Assembly: GCA_029202385.1 (NCBI GenBank)
Contig: CP119314.1
Span: 188,501 to 252,500 of the forward strand
Direction: 5' to 3'
DNA length: 64,000 bases
From: Candidatus Sphingomonas phytovorans
GTDB lineage: Bacteria > Pseudomonadota > Alphaproteobacteria > Sphingomonadales > Sphingomonadaceae
The notes under the pieces are model-generated. The model was not told the origin of the DNA and ran no database searches. It saw only the letters and a list, made by a program, of their open reading frames with translations. The position numbers and the translations under genes are program-made. Below, piece by piece: positions 10,415 to 18,590 of the stretch (positions are counted from its first letter, which is position 1; every line of letters starts with the position of its first letter).

Positions 10415-10456
10415 GAACCCGGCGGCCGCAACAGGCGTTGCGGCCGCCGGGTTCGC
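10415..10456. repeat. 19-bp perfect inverted repeat between divergent genes
   Basis: CGAACCCGGCGGCCGCAAC at 10415-10433 is exactly mirrored at 10438-10456 with a 4-base loop AGGC. It lies 18 bp upstream of the glpK start and 73 bp upstream of the permease start, so it cannot terminate either gene. There is no T tract on either strand. Confidence 0.7.
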
Positions 10457-10529
10457 CCCCTTATCGGGATTACAAGCGAGGGGAATGCGGCTAGGTTGCC
10501 GTGGTAATTGTTGCGTAGAGGGGGAACGA

Positions 10530-11747
10530 GTGGCGGACGGTTCCGGGCAGGGCATGAAACAGGCCCCGGGCGAAGGTGCGTTCGGCTTGCCGATCGACGG
10601 TGACGACACCGTCGATGAGGCGCGGGTGGGGCAGCGGCGCGACCGATTGCTTGCCGCGCTCACGCTGATTGCAGGAATCGGGCTGGCGCTGGGCACACCC
10701 TTCGCGCTCAAGGCGGGCGCCGAATTCTTCCTGCCGACCACCGCGGCGCTCGTCATCGCGATCGCTCTCGTGCCGGTCCTCGAATGGCTTGAGCGGCACC
10801 GCGTGCCCTCCGCGCTCGCCTCGCTCACCTGCGTGCTGCTGTTCCTTGTCGCGGCCAATATCGCCCTGGCGGCGATCGTCATCCCGGCGACCGAGTTCTT
10901 CCGCAAGCTGCCTGACCGGATCGACCGGATCCAGATGAACATCGCCCCGCTGCTCGATCTTTATTCGAGCCTGGAAAAATACGTCAACCGCACGGTACGC
11001 CATCTGGCCGCATCGGGCCCGGTGAATCCAGCGCAGACGGCCGCCGTCGCGCCGCCGAGCTCGATCCTCGAACTGGCGGCAACCTCCGCGCCGACGGCGA
11101 TCGTGCAGGTGTTTTTCGGTATCCTGGTCGTCTATTTCTTCCTCTCGGGCTGGACCCGGCTCAGGCGCCGGACGATCACCAGCCGTTCGAGCTTCGGCGG
11201 CGCGATGGCGACGGCGCGGGTCATCCAGGACGTGGTCGACGACACCTCGGCCTATCTGGGTACGATCACGATCATCAACCTCTCGCTCGGCCTGGTCATC
11301 GCCTTTGCGCTGTGGTTGCTCGGCATGCCCTATCCGTTGATGTGGGGCGGCATCGTCGCCCTGTTCAACTACATCCCCTATTTCGGGCCGATCGTCGCGG
11401 CGATCCTGCTGGCGCTCGGCGGGCTGATGACCTTTCCCGACATCTGGGTGGCGTTGCTGCCTGCGGTGATCATGATCGGCGCGCATCTGCTCGAGGCGAA
11501 CGCGGTGACGCCGTTCATCGTCGGCCACCGGCTGACGATCAACCCGATCATGATCCTTATCTCGTTGAGCTTCTGGGGATGGGTGTGGGGTACGCCGGGC
11601 GCGTTGCTCGCGGTGCCGCTGCTGATCATCATCCAGACGATCATCGGCGCGGCCGGCAAGCCAGATATCGCCGGTTTCCTGTTCGAGCATGGCACGCTGA
11701 CTCAGCAGCGGCGTGCCCGTGCGAGATCGCGCGATGTGGAGGACTGA
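10530..11747 (+). CDS. AI-2E family transporter (PerM/TqsA-like)
   Basis: About 405 aa. The GTG at 10530 is preferred over the ATG at 10485 because GAGGGGGAA sits just ahead of it. A hydrophilic N-terminus is followed by paired helices (about residues 45-110), a soluble stretch, then further helices with the conserved NYIPYFGP motif and a C-terminal PLLIIIQT helix, which is the standard AI-2E permease layout. Members export or exchange small molecules or ions; the substrate here is unknown. Confidence 0.9.
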   Translation: MADGSGQGMKQAPGEGAFGLPIDGDDTVDEARVGQRRDRLLAALTLIAGIGLALGTPFALKAGAEFFLPTTAALVIAIALVPVLEWLERHRVPSALASLTCVLLFLVAANIALAAIVIPATEFFRKLPDRIDRIQMNIAPLLDLYSSLEKYVNRTVRHLAASGPVNPAQTAAVAPPSSILELAATSAPTAIVQVFFGILVVYFFLSGWTRLRRRTITSRSSFGGAMATARVIQDVVDDTSAYLGTITIINLSLGLVIAFALWLLGMPYPLMWGGIVALFNYIPYFGPIVAAILLALGGLMTFPDIWVALLPAVIMIGAHLLEANAVTPFIVGHRLTINPIMILISLSFWGWVWGTPGALLAVPLLIIIQTIIGAAGKPDIAGFLFEHGTLTQQRRARARSRDVED

Positions 11748-11839
11748 CGGGGTGGGCAAGCGGGAGCGAGGCACCTGGACATTGATGTAAATGTGTTGAT
11801 CCTTAGACTCCCGCTGCGCCATAGTGGGGAGCCGCATCG

Positions 11840-12481
11840 ATGCGCGGCCATGATGGGGGCATCATATTGAAGGATTTAGTGGCGCCTGCCCGCAAGAAAC
11901 GGCGGAAGCGCAACGCCGCCGAGGCGCGTGAGGAGGGGCTCGCCGCCGCGCGGGAGCTGTTGCTTGAAGGCGGGCCGGGCGCGGTCACTCTGGCCAATGT
12001 CGGCAACCGCATCGGCATGTCGCACACCAACCTGATCCATCATTTCGGGTCAGCGGCTGAGATGCAGACTGCCCTGATGGGATCGATGATCCGCGATCTC
12101 GCCGCCGCGCTGGACGACGCGGTCACGCATTTGCAGACCGACGCCGCGGCACCGTCCATCCTGATCGAGAAGGTGTTCGACGCGTTCGGCAAGGGTGGGG
12201 CGGGGCAACTTGCAGCCTGGCTGGTACTCACGCGCGCGTTCGATCATCTCGAGCCGATCCGCCAGGCGGTGCTCGACCTGGTCGGCGCGGTGGCCGAGAA
12301 GCTCGCGGACGATCCGGGGACTGACGGACGGATTCGCTCGATCGTCCTGCTGATCGCCATCACGGCATTCGGCGATGCCGTGATCGGCCCGAATTTGCGC
12401 GAGATGCTCGGACTGGAGGACGCCGCCGCTCGCAAGGCGATGGCGCAACTCCTGCCCATCCTGATCCTGCCGGGTCACTGA
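11840..12481 (+). CDS. TetR/AcrR family transcriptional regulator
   Basis: 213 aa with GGGGAG 8 bases before the ATG. The N-terminal helix-turn-helix reads VTLANVGNRIGMSHTNLIHHFG (about residues 47-68), preceded by a basic stretch KKRRKRN. The C-terminal ligand/dimer domain is divergent. It probably represses a nearby or own promoter; the neighbours are an AI-2E permease upstream and a convergent DUF2147 gene, so the target is not evident. It might act on the palindromes at 13.86-14.11 kb, but nothing proves this. Confidence 0.88.
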   Translation: MRGHDGGIILKDLVAPARKKRRKRNAAEAREEGLAAARELLLEGGPGAVTLANVGNRIGMSHTNLIHHFGSAAEMQTALMGSMIRDLAAALDDAVTHLQTDAAAPSILIEKVFDAFGKGGAGQLAAWLVLTRAFDHLEPIRQAVLDLVGAVAEKLADDPGTDGRIRSIVLLIAITAFGDAVIGPNLREMLGLEDAAARKAMAQLLPILILPGH

Positions 12482-12566
12482 CCGAGCTCGTAACCATACG
12501 CCACGCGTGCTGGCGACATGTCATCAGCACCGTGCGCAATCCAAACGCCGGGTACATGCCCTATCT

Positions 12567-13007
12567 CTAGCGCAGCCGTGTCCAGGTCTGGGTGCGGCAG
12601 AGGAATACCGCGATGCATCCCTTCACCTTCAGCGTGTCCCGGTCGGCCAGCGTCAGATAGCCCGATTTCGCGCCGTCGCCGCTATTGGGATCATAGAGCG
12701 GGCCGCCCTTCCATTCGCGCGGCCCGCCTGTGAAACCGTCGAGAATGCGCAGGCCCATCAGCCGGCGCGATCGCAGGGCCTCGTCGCCGTTGCGGATGTC
12801 GCGCTGGTCGGGATTGGCACGCAGCGGCGTGCCGTCGACCACGCGCCCGCACAATGCCGGGCCGCAGCGGTGGATTTCCACCACGCCGCCGCGCTCCTGT
12901 GTCCGCCAGCGGCCGATCAGCGCGTCGTCGGAAGCTCCCGCTGCGCTCGCGCTGGTCGCCAGTACTACTGCGGCCAGCGGAGCCCAGATCAGGTGTCGTC
13001 CGCTCAT
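12567..13007 (-). CDS. DUF2147 domain exported protein
   Basis: 146 aa with a Sec signal peptide (residues 1-24, cleavage near SASA/AGA). The mature part has the DUF2147 pattern: GRWRTQERGGVVEIHRC, LCGRVVDG, and the terminal CRTQTWTR. Probably periplasmic; function unknown. Its start overlaps the stop of the upstream PF10118 gene by 4 bp (ATGA), so the two are co-translated. Confidence 0.88.
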   Translation of the reverse strand: MSGRHLIWAPLAAVVLATSASAAGASDDALIGRWRTQERGGVVEIHRCGPALCGRVVDGTPLRANPDQRDIRNGDEALRSRRLMGLRILDGFTGGPREWKGGPLYDPNSGDGAKSGYLTLADRDTLKVKGCIAVFLCRTQTWTRLR

Positions 13008-13846
13008 GCGACTGCCTCGATGCCGAGCCGCTTCTGCGCGCGAACCAGGGCCGTGCGGTCGTCATGCTGCCAGGGGTGGAAACCTGGCCGGAAATAGCTC
13101 AGCCAGGGCAGCGTGACCCGGCGCAGGATGCCGGGACGTCCGAACAGGAAGCCCATCGTCCGCAGCCAGACCCGTGGCCCGCGCAGGCCATCCTCGCGGA
13201 ACAGGTCGCGCATGTTCGCGCCCATCGTCGTCATCAGGATGATCGTCGCCAGGATCATCGCCCGCACGCGCAGCGCGTAGCGCCGCGGCGCGGACCAATG
13301 GGCAGTGACCGCGAGAAAGGTGTCGAATGCCACTGCCTTGTGCTCGACCTCCTCGATCGCGTGCCAGCTCCAGAGTCGGGCAGCTTCCGCCGGCGCGGCG
13401 TCGAAATCGCGGCCGTCGGTCGCCAGCAGCTCCTGAGCGAGAATGGCGGTGAAATGCTCAAGCGCGCAGGTTGCCGCGAGCTGATGCTCCCTTGCCCGGG
13501 TGCGGGCGAAATCGAGCACGCGCTTCGTCCGCGATTCAAGCTTTGCGATATTATAGCCGCTGTCGGCCGCCAGCTTGTTGAAAGTGGCATGTTCCCGGCT
13601 GTGCACCGCTTCCTGAGCAATGAAGCCGCCGATCTGTGCCTGGAGCGCCGGATCGACCGAGCGGCGATAATGCCGGACGCTGTCCATGAAGAACTTCTCG
13701 CCCGCTGGGAAAGTGCAGGACAGCGCGTTGAAGAAGGCGGTGGGGACTGGATCCCCACCATGCCACCAGCGCGGATGGTCCGCGCCGTCGCGATGGAAGC
13801 GCAGGTCGCGCAGGGGAATGGCGATGTCGGGTGGGGTGGTTGTCAC
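13004..13846 (-). CDS. Predicted metal-dependent hydrolase (PF10118 family)
   Basis: 280 aa, GTG start with GAGGCAG upstream. Many His/Glu residues in helices (FIAQEAVHSREH, ALEHFTAILAQELL, WSWHAIEEVEHKAVAFD) form the ferritin-like metal site typical of PF10118; a long hydrophobic helix follows near residue 190. The activity of the family is not settled. It forms a two-gene operon with the DUF2147 gene, and the promoter carries a palindrome with a perfect TTGACA -35. Confidence 0.87.
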   Translation of the reverse strand: MTTTPPDIAIPLRDLRFHRDGADHPRWWHGGDPVPTAFFNALSCTFPAGEKFFMDSVRHYRRSVDPALQAQIGGFIAQEAVHSREHATFNKLAADSGYNIAKLESRTKRVLDFARTRAREHQLAATCALEHFTAILAQELLATDGRDFDAAPAEAARLWSWHAIEEVEHKAVAFDTFLAVTAHWSAPRRYALRVRAMILATIILMTTMGANMRDLFREDGLRGPRVWLRTMGFLFGRPGILRRVTLPWLSYFRPGFHPWQHDDRTALVRAQKRLGIEAVA

Positions 13847-13858
13847 ATCTGCCTCGCT

Positions 13859-13904
13859 ATATTGACATTGTTGTTCATATCAATTTGGACATCAATGTCA
13901 ATAT
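13859..13904 (-). promoter_or_regulatory. Promoter/operator of the PF10118 gene
   Basis: A perfect 12-bp inverted repeat, ATATTGACATTG (13859-13870) and CAATGTCAATAT (13893-13904), flanks 22 bp. Read on the minus strand, TTGACA followed 16 bp later by TATGAA forms a sigma-70-like promoter, so a protein on the palindrome would cover it. Most of this element (13874-13905) recurs inverted at 14079-14110. Confidence 0.55.
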
Positions 13905-13935
13905 AAAAAGCCGCCCGCGACCCGGGGAGGGCGGC
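13905..13935 (-). terminator. Rho-independent terminator, minus strand
   Basis: GCCGCCC and GGGCGGC (13910-13916 / 13929-13935) form a GC stem followed on the minus strand by TTTTT. It would end a minus-strand transcript coming from about 14.08 kb, where no convincing long gene exists. A 35-codon reading frame (ATG near 14013, GGAAGG before it) or a small RNA is possible. Confidence 0.55.
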
Positions 13936-14078
13936 GCGGGCGGCAGGTGGCCTGCCCGTTCGGGCGAGGTTGGGGGAATTCTTCGGCGATCTCGGGCGCC
14001 TGCATCGTCCTTCCCGCAGGGCCTTCGAAAGCGGGTTGAACAGCACTTTCTGTTCGGATCGCAGGGCGGCTGTCAATA

Positions 14079-14110
14079 TATAATGACATTAATGTCCATG
14101 TTGATATCAA
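14079..14110 (+). promoter_or_regulatory. Second, inverted copy of the operator-like element
   Basis: 27 of 32 bases match the reverse complement of 13874-13905. It contains two perfect palindromes, GACATTAATGTC (14085-14096) and TTGATATCAA (14101-14110), and starts with TATAAT. No gene starts just after it. It could be a second binding site of one regulator or the far end of a small element with terminal inverted repeats. Confidence 0.5.
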
Positions 14111-14256
14111 TCTGTCGCACGCGTTGCCGAACGAGCTGCGCCGTCATGTCCGCGAATCCTGCGAATATGGCGTGGCCGGCGGCGGTTGAATTGAGGTCTC
14201 GAGGGTTCAGATGACGCGGCTTTTGGGCGTCGTTCGATTATTGCGTGAAAGGGCTG

Positions 14257-14285
14257 TTGACAGGGTTGGGCACCTCGCCTAGTTG
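14257..14285 (+). promoter_or_regulatory. tRNA-Asp promoter
   Basis: A perfect -35 TTGACA (14257-14262), a 17-bp spacer and a -10-like TAGTTG (14280-14285) lie 20 bp upstream of the tRNA. Confidence 0.6.
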
Positions 14286-14305
14286 CGCCGCCTCACGCTT
14301 TCCAA

Positions 14306-14382
<77 letters not shown>

Positions 14383-14416
14383 TTCCCCTGTTTCGAGAGG
14401 GGAAGGCGCAGCAAAA

Positions 14417-14629
14417 TCAGCGCCAGCGTCCGGTCTCCATCCAGAGCAGCATGCGGCGCATTGGCAGCAGCCAGAGCCAGACGATTCCGGTCACGAGATA
14501 GAAGGCGAGTTGCAGCAGCGCGTGCCACCGGCCGATCATACCGGACAGGCTGGCGACCAGAATCACCCAGACGACGATCATCCCGAGGATCGCGAGCACG
14601 CCGACGGGTTTGCGCCAGGAAGGGGTCAT
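14417..14629 (-). CDS. DUF2842 small membrane protein
   Basis: 70 aa from the ATG that overlaps the stop of the upstream fau gene by 4 bp (ATGA). Two transmembrane helices are clear (VLAILGMIVVWVILVASL and LAFYLVTGIVWLWLLPM), ending in a basic tail, the DUF2842 pattern known from alphaproteobacteria. Function is unknown; tight coupling to the cyclo-ligase gene is the only context. A longer frame upstream of this ATG is a shadow of fau. Confidence 0.88.
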   Translation of the reverse strand: MTPSWRKPVGVLAILGMIVVWVILVASLSGMIGRWHALLQLAFYLVTGIVWLWLLPMRRMLLWMETGRWR

Positions 14630-15174
14630 TTGGGGGTAATCCAGTCTCGTTCGGTGATAATGGCGTGGAGCGGTACGTCCCACGGGTCGTGCGGCAGGCT
14701 TTCGACCTGTTGCACCGACCAGGCAACCCCGACCCGCCACGCGTCCGGGAATTGCGTGAAGGCCCGATCGTAATAGCCGGCGCCCTGGCCGAGTCGGTTG
14801 AGGGTCGAATCGAAGGCGAGCAGCGGAGTCAGGATGATGTCCGGCGCCATCGCGGCTGCTTCGTGGTGTGGCTGCGACAGGCCGAACGGGCCCGGGATCA
14901 GCGCGGCTTCGCTGTCCCAGGCGAGGAAGCGCATTGGCTCGGAGCGAAGGGTGACGTGCGGCAGCACGATGGCGCAGCCACGCTCGACGGCGGCGTGGGC
15001 GAGCGGCGATGGGTCCGCCTCGCTGCCCATCGGTACATAGGACGCGACAGTCAGGCCATGTTCGAGCCGCGCCAGAAGGGCAGGGGTCAGCTCTATCGGA
15101 GATGGCCCGCCGGCGAAGAAGCGGTCACGGTCGGCGCGGATACTGGCGCGAAGAGCGGATTTCTCGGAATTCAT
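14626..15174 (-). CDS. fau: 5-formyltetrahydrofolate cyclo-ligase
   Basis: 182 aa, the usual family length. It converts 5-formyl-THF to 5,10-methenyl-THF with ATP. Visible features are the N-terminal basic helix (LRASIRADRDRFF), the central TVASYVPMGSEADPSPL strand, and the family signature LNRLGQGAGYYDR. It lies downstream of 6S RNA and zapA, the classic proteobacterial order. Start is ATG; the DUF2842 gene is translationally coupled behind it. Confidence 0.94.
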   Translation of the reverse strand: MNSEKSALRASIRADRDRFFAGGPSPIELTPALLARLEHGLTVASYVPMGSEADPSPLAHAAVERGCAIVLPHVTLRSEPMRFLAWDSEAALIPGPFGLSQPHHEAAAMAPDIILTPLLAFDSTLNRLGQGAGYYDRAFTQFPDAWRVGVAWSVQQVESLPHDPWDVPLHAIITERDWITPK

Positions 15175-15204
15175 CGGAAGGGAATCAAGGGTCTGCCCCT
15201 TCTC

Positions 15205-15300
15205 TCATCGTCATGCCGGACTTGTTCCGGCATCCACTGTTCCGCAAGTGTGCCTGCCGGTCTGTGCGGCAGGGCCGAATCCGGAGCAAGTCGGGGTAAA
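15205..15300. repeat. Compound palindromic repeat
   Basis: Contains ATGCCGGA-CTTGT-TCCGGCAT (15213-15233, perfect 8-bp stem), then CTGCCG/CGGCAG, and ends with a diverged reverse copy of the first half (CCGGAGCAAGTCGGGG). It is a REP-like unit of the kind scattered in sphingomonad genomes, lying between the 6S RNA and fau. Confidence 0.55.
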
Positions 15301-15324
15301 CAACCCTTTGCCTGCGTCGAAAAG

Positions 15325-15470
15325 CGGTGGCGGGACCGCCATGGCCGTTTGCCTGAATATCCTCTGACGCCGTTAGCATCAGGTGGGGATCGTGTACGAC
15401 AGGCCAGGGCCAGCGCAGGGACAACCCCCTAGGAAGAATAATCGCCTCAGGGATAATCGGTAAGGCTCGT
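15325..15470 (-). ncRNA. ssrS: 6S RNA
   Basis: There is no gene between zapA and fau, the conserved position of 6S RNA. The minus-strand sequence can fold into the 6S shape: a closing stem ATCCCTGA (15447-15454) with TCAGAGGAT (15359-15367, one bulged A), a near-symmetrical open bubble of about 17 nt per side, and a terminal arm GGGGGTTGT (15421-15429) with ACGATCCCC (15385-15393). It would bind RNA polymerase holoenzyme as a promoter mimic. The ends are estimates; position and fold are the evidence, not a database match. Confidence 0.68.
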
Positions 15471-15496
15471 ACCGGGCAGTGCCCGCCACGCCCTAT

Positions 15497-15799
15497 TTAG
15501 GCTTTCGGGGCCGTTTTCTCAAGGGTCGCCGCCAGCTTTTCCAGTCGCTCGGCAACCTCGTCGAGCAATGCCGCGCCAGCGCCCTCCGGTGGGCGCCGCT
15601 GCGCCTCGTCCAGTTCGTCGGCGAGCATCAATGCGACGAACAACATGGTCCGCTCGCCGTTGAGGCCGCCCGAGGCGCGCGATGCCGTCGACCAGTGCCG
15701 GTCGAGCATGTCGCCGAGCTTGCGCAATTGCGGTTCCTCGCCGTCACGGCAGGCAACGGTGTGGCGGCGGTCGCCGATGGTGAGGGTGACATCGGCCAT
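15497..15799 (-). CDS. zapA: Cell division protein ZapA
   Basis: 100 aa, typical ZapA length. The N-terminal globular part begins ADVTLTIGDRRHTVACRDGEE, followed by the LRKLGDMLD and ERTMLFVALMLADEL helices and a C-terminal coiled coil (LLDEVAERLEKLAATLE). It stabilises FtsZ protofilaments at midcell. The ATG overlaps the stop of the upstream small coiled-coil gene by one base (TGATG), so the two are coupled. 6S RNA follows downstream. Confidence 0.93.
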   Translation of the reverse strand: MADVTLTIGDRRHTVACRDGEEPQLRKLGDMLDRHWSTASRASGGLNGERTMLFVALMLADELDEAQRRPPEGAGAALLDEVAERLEKLAATLEKTAPKA

Positions 15800-15999
15800 C
15801 AGCCGGCCCCATCCTCGCCTTCGCTACGAGCGATCACGTCGTCCAGCGTCGACACCGCCTGCTCGATCCGGGCGCGGAGCACCGCGTGGCGTCGCACCGC
15901 CGCGTCGGCCGCACGGTCCCGCTCAGCTATCGCTGCTTCGATTCTCGCGATCGCGCGATCGATCCGGTCGAGCGCGGGCGGAGGCGTCTCGTCTGCCAT
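15799..15999 (-). CDS. Small coiled-coil protein upstream of zapA
   Basis: 66 aa from ATG 15999 (an ATG three bases upstream gives 67). The sequence is almost all helix with regular hydrophobic spacing: LDRIDRAIARIEAAIAERD, then RRHAVLRARIEQAVSTLDDVI, rich in Ala, Arg and acidic residues. No enzyme motif. Its coupling to zapA and coiled-coil form suggest a division-linked accessory factor (ZapB-like or DUF4164-like); that is inference. Confidence 0.75.
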   Translation of the reverse strand: MADETPPPALDRIDRAIARIEAAIAERDRAADAAVRRHAVLRARIEQAVSTLDDVIARSEGEDGAG

Positions 16000-16165
16000 C
16001 ATCCCGGGATAGCATGGCTTTACGGGCGGGCAAGATCGATTTGGTCTCCTGCGGTTGACGGGCGCGTCCGCCCACCGCAAAGACCGCGCGGCTTATCAGA
16101 CTCGCCGGTCGCCCTTTTCGCGCATGTCAGCGCTGCGCCCGGTATTCGCGACGGAGGAAATTGCG

Positions 16166-17176
16166 ATGACGGTGAAGGTTGCGATCAATGGTTTTGGACG
16201 GATCGGCCGTCTCGTTGCACGCGCGGTACTGGAGCGCGGCGATACTGGACTTGAGCTCGTCGCGATCAACGACCTCGCCGACGCCAAGTCGAACGCCTGG
16301 CTGTTCTCGCGCGATTCGGTGCATGGCAAATACCCGGGCGAGGTCTCGGCCGAGGGCAATGAACTGGTCATCGACGGCAAGCGTATCCGCGTCACCGCGG
16401 AACGCGATCCTGCCAACCTGCCGCATGCCGAACTGGGCGTCGACATCGTGCTCGAATGCACCGGCTTCTTCACTGATCGCGAGAGCGTGCAGAAGCATAT
16501 CGATGCCGGCGCGAAGAAGGTCCTGATCTCGGCCCCCGGCAAGGGCGTCGACCTGACCGTCGTGTTCGGCGTGAACAACGACAAGCTCGAGGCAGGCCAC
16601 AATATCGTGTCGAACGCGTCGTGCACCACCAACTGCCTGGCGCCGGTCGCCAAGGTGCTGAACGATTCGATCGGCATCGAGCGCGGCCTTATGACGACGA
16701 TCCACGCCTATACCAACGACCAGAAGATCCTCGACCAGATACATCCGGATCTGCGCCGCGCCCGCGCCGCCGCCATGTCGATGATCCCGACCACCACCGG
16801 CGCAGCGCGCGCCGTCGGCGAGGTGCTGCCGGAACTGAAGGGCCGGCTCGACGGCTCGGCGATCCGCGTGCCGACCCCGGATGTCTCGCTGATCGACCTG
16901 ACCTTCACGCCGAAGCGCGACACCACCCGGGAGGAGGTCAACGCCATCCTCAAGGCGGCGTCGGAAAGCGGCCCGCTCAAGGGCATCCTCGACTACACTG
17001 ACGAACCGCTCGTCTCGATCGACCTGATGCACACGCCCGCCAGCTCGACGGTCGACAGCCTCGAAACCGCGGTGCTCGACGGCAAGCTCGTCCGCGTCGT
17101 CAGCTGGTACGACAATGAATGGGGTTTCTCGAACCGCATGGTCGACACCGCCGGCGCGATGGCGGCGTTCCTCTAA
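16166..17176 (+). CDS. gap: Glyceraldehyde-3-phosphate dehydrogenase, type I
   Basis: 336 aa from the ATG 9 bases after GGAGG; the longer upstream frame is rejected because the family starts at [16 protein letters not shown]-binding Rossmann fold at the N-terminus. The catalytic cysteine is C153 in SNASCTTNC, and the C-terminal [13 protein letters not shown] is conserved. It oxidises GAP to 1,3-bisphosphoglycerate. pgk follows 167 bp later, the usual glycolytic pair. Confidence 0.97.
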   Translation: MTVKVAINGFGRIGRLVARAVLERGDTGLELVAINDLADAKSNAWLFSRDSVHGKYPGEVSAEGNELVIDGKRIRVTAERDPANLPHAELGVDIVLECTGFFTDRESVQKHIDAGAKKVLISAPGKGVDLTVVFGVNNDKLEAGHNIVSNASCTTNCLAPVAKVLNDSIGIERGLMTTIHAYTNDQKILDQIHPDLRRARAAAMSMIPTTTGAARAVGEVLPELKGRLDGSAIRVPTPDVSLIDLTFTPKRDTTREEVNAILKAASESGPLKGILDYTDEPLVSIDLMHTPASSTVDSLETAVLDGKLVRVVSWYDNEWGFSNRMVDTAGAMAAFL

Positions 17177-17198
17177 CGACGTATGACGATATCTTTTT

Positions 17199-17236
17199 CG
17201 TTCGTGTCGGGCGAGGTCGGGATACTGCTTCTCGAC
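17199..17236 (-). repeat. Dispersed intergenic repeat, copy 2
   Basis: The reverse complement reads GTCGAGAAGC...CTCG..CCCGACACGAACG, aligning with 1351-1390. It lies in the gap-pgk spacer. Confidence 0.5.
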
Positions 17237-17343
17237 GGCGCCCGATGCAGACGGGGAAGGAGCGTGATTGGTCTCCGTGCTTGCATCGCTCGTCGCGGTG
17301 GACCTGTCGGGGGCGGCATCGGCGATATTTTCAGGGTGGAAGA

Positions 17344-18546
17344 ATGACCGCGAAAAGCTTCAAGACGCTCGACGACATGGGCGATGTCTCCGGCAAGCGC
17401 GTGCTGGTCCGTGAGGATCTGAATGTGCCCATGGCCGATGGCGCCGTCACTGATGCCACCCGCTTCCGCGCCACCCTGCCAACCGTGACCGAACTGGCGG
17501 ATCGCGGTGCGATCGTCCTGATCCTCGCTCACTACGGCCGCCCGAAGGGCAAGCGCGATCCGGAGATGTCGCTCGCGCTGGTGACCGGGCCCTATAGCCA
17601 GGTGCTTGGTCGCTCGGTGCGCTTCATCGAGGATTGCGTGGGTGAGGGTGCCGCCGAAGCGATCGCCACGCTTCAAGCGGGTGACATCGCGGTGCTGGAG
17701 AATGCACGTTTCCACGCCGGTGAGGAAAAGAACGATCCCGAACTCGCTGCCGAGATGGCCAGGCTTGGCGACCTTTACGTCAACGATGCCTTCTCCGCCG
17801 CGCATCGCGCGCACGCCTCGACCGAGGGACTGGCACACATCCTTCCCGCTTTTGCCGGGCGTGCGATGGAGGCCGAGCTCGATGCGCTCGACAAGGCGTT
17901 GGGCAATCCTGAACATCCCGTCGCGGCGGTGGTCGGCGGTGCCAAGGTGTCGACCAAGCTCGACGTGCTCAAGCATCTCGTCGCGAAGGTCGATCACCTG
18001 ATCATCGGTGGCGGCATGGCCAACACCTTCCTCGCCGCGCGCGGTGTCGATGTCGGCAAATCCCTGTGCGAGCATGACCTGACCGGCACCGCCGAGGAGA
18101 TATTCGAGGCGGCGGAGCGGGCCAGTTGCACTATCCATCTGCCTTATGATGTCGTGGTGGCGAAGGAATTCCGTGCCAACCCGCCGGTGCGCACTGTCAA
18201 CGTCCACGAGGTCGCGGCCGACGAGATGATTCTCGACGTTGGCCCCGCCGCGGTCGAGGCGCTGGCCGATGTGCTCAAGAACTGTCGCACCCTGGTATGG
18301 AACGGGCCGCTCGGCGCCTTCGAGACGCCGCCCTTCGACACGGCGACGGTGGCGCTGGCGCGCACGGCGGCGGCGCTGACGCGCGACGGTTCGCTGGTTT
18401 CCGTCGCGGGCGGTGGCGATACCGTCGCCGCGCTCAACCAGGCCGGGGCAGGGGACGATTTCACCTTCGTCTCCACCGCCGGCGGGGCGTTTCTGGAATG
18501 GATGGAGGGCAAGGAATTGCCCGGCGTCGCGGCGCTTTTGGCGTAG
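17344..18546 (+). CDS. pgk: Phosphoglycerate kinase
   Basis: 400 aa from ATG 17344 (GGTGGAAG just ahead); the reading frame extends 225 bp upstream but the family begins at the [10 protein letters not shown] motif. Other conserved parts are [14 protein letters not shown] ([13 protein letters not shown]), [10 protein letters not shown] and the C-terminal nucleotide site [11 protein letters not shown] with [16 protein letters not shown]. It makes ATP from 1,3-BPG. The 167-bp gap to gap carries a repeat and probably does not break the operon. Confidence 0.96.
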   Translation: MTAKSFKTLDDMGDVSGKRVLVREDLNVPMADGAVTDATRFRATLPTVTELADRGAIVLILAHYGRPKGKRDPEMSLALVTGPYSQVLGRSVRFIEDCVGEGAAEAIATLQAGDIAVLENARFHAGEEKNDPELAAEMARLGDLYVNDAFSAAHRAHASTEGLAHILPAFAGRAMEAELDALDKALGNPEHPVAAVVGGAKVSTKLDVLKHLVAKVDHLIIGGGMANTFLAARGVDVGKSLCEHDLTGTAEEIFEAAERASCTIHLPYDVVVAKEFRANPPVRTVNVHEVAADEMILDVGPAAVEALADVLKNCRTLVWNGPLGAFETPPFDTATVALARTAAALTRDGSLVSVAGGGDTVAALNQAGAGDDFTFVSTAGGAFLEWMEGKELPGVAALLA

Positions 18547-18590
18547 GGCACGGGGCTTCCCGTCCATACGCTTCACGCCTACGGTTCTGA

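Noticed and set aside
13843..14214. Several overlapping 70-127 codon frames in the region between the PF10118 gene and tRNA-Asp
   Set aside because: They run through operator palindromes and a terminator, lack ribosome sites and have no domain look.
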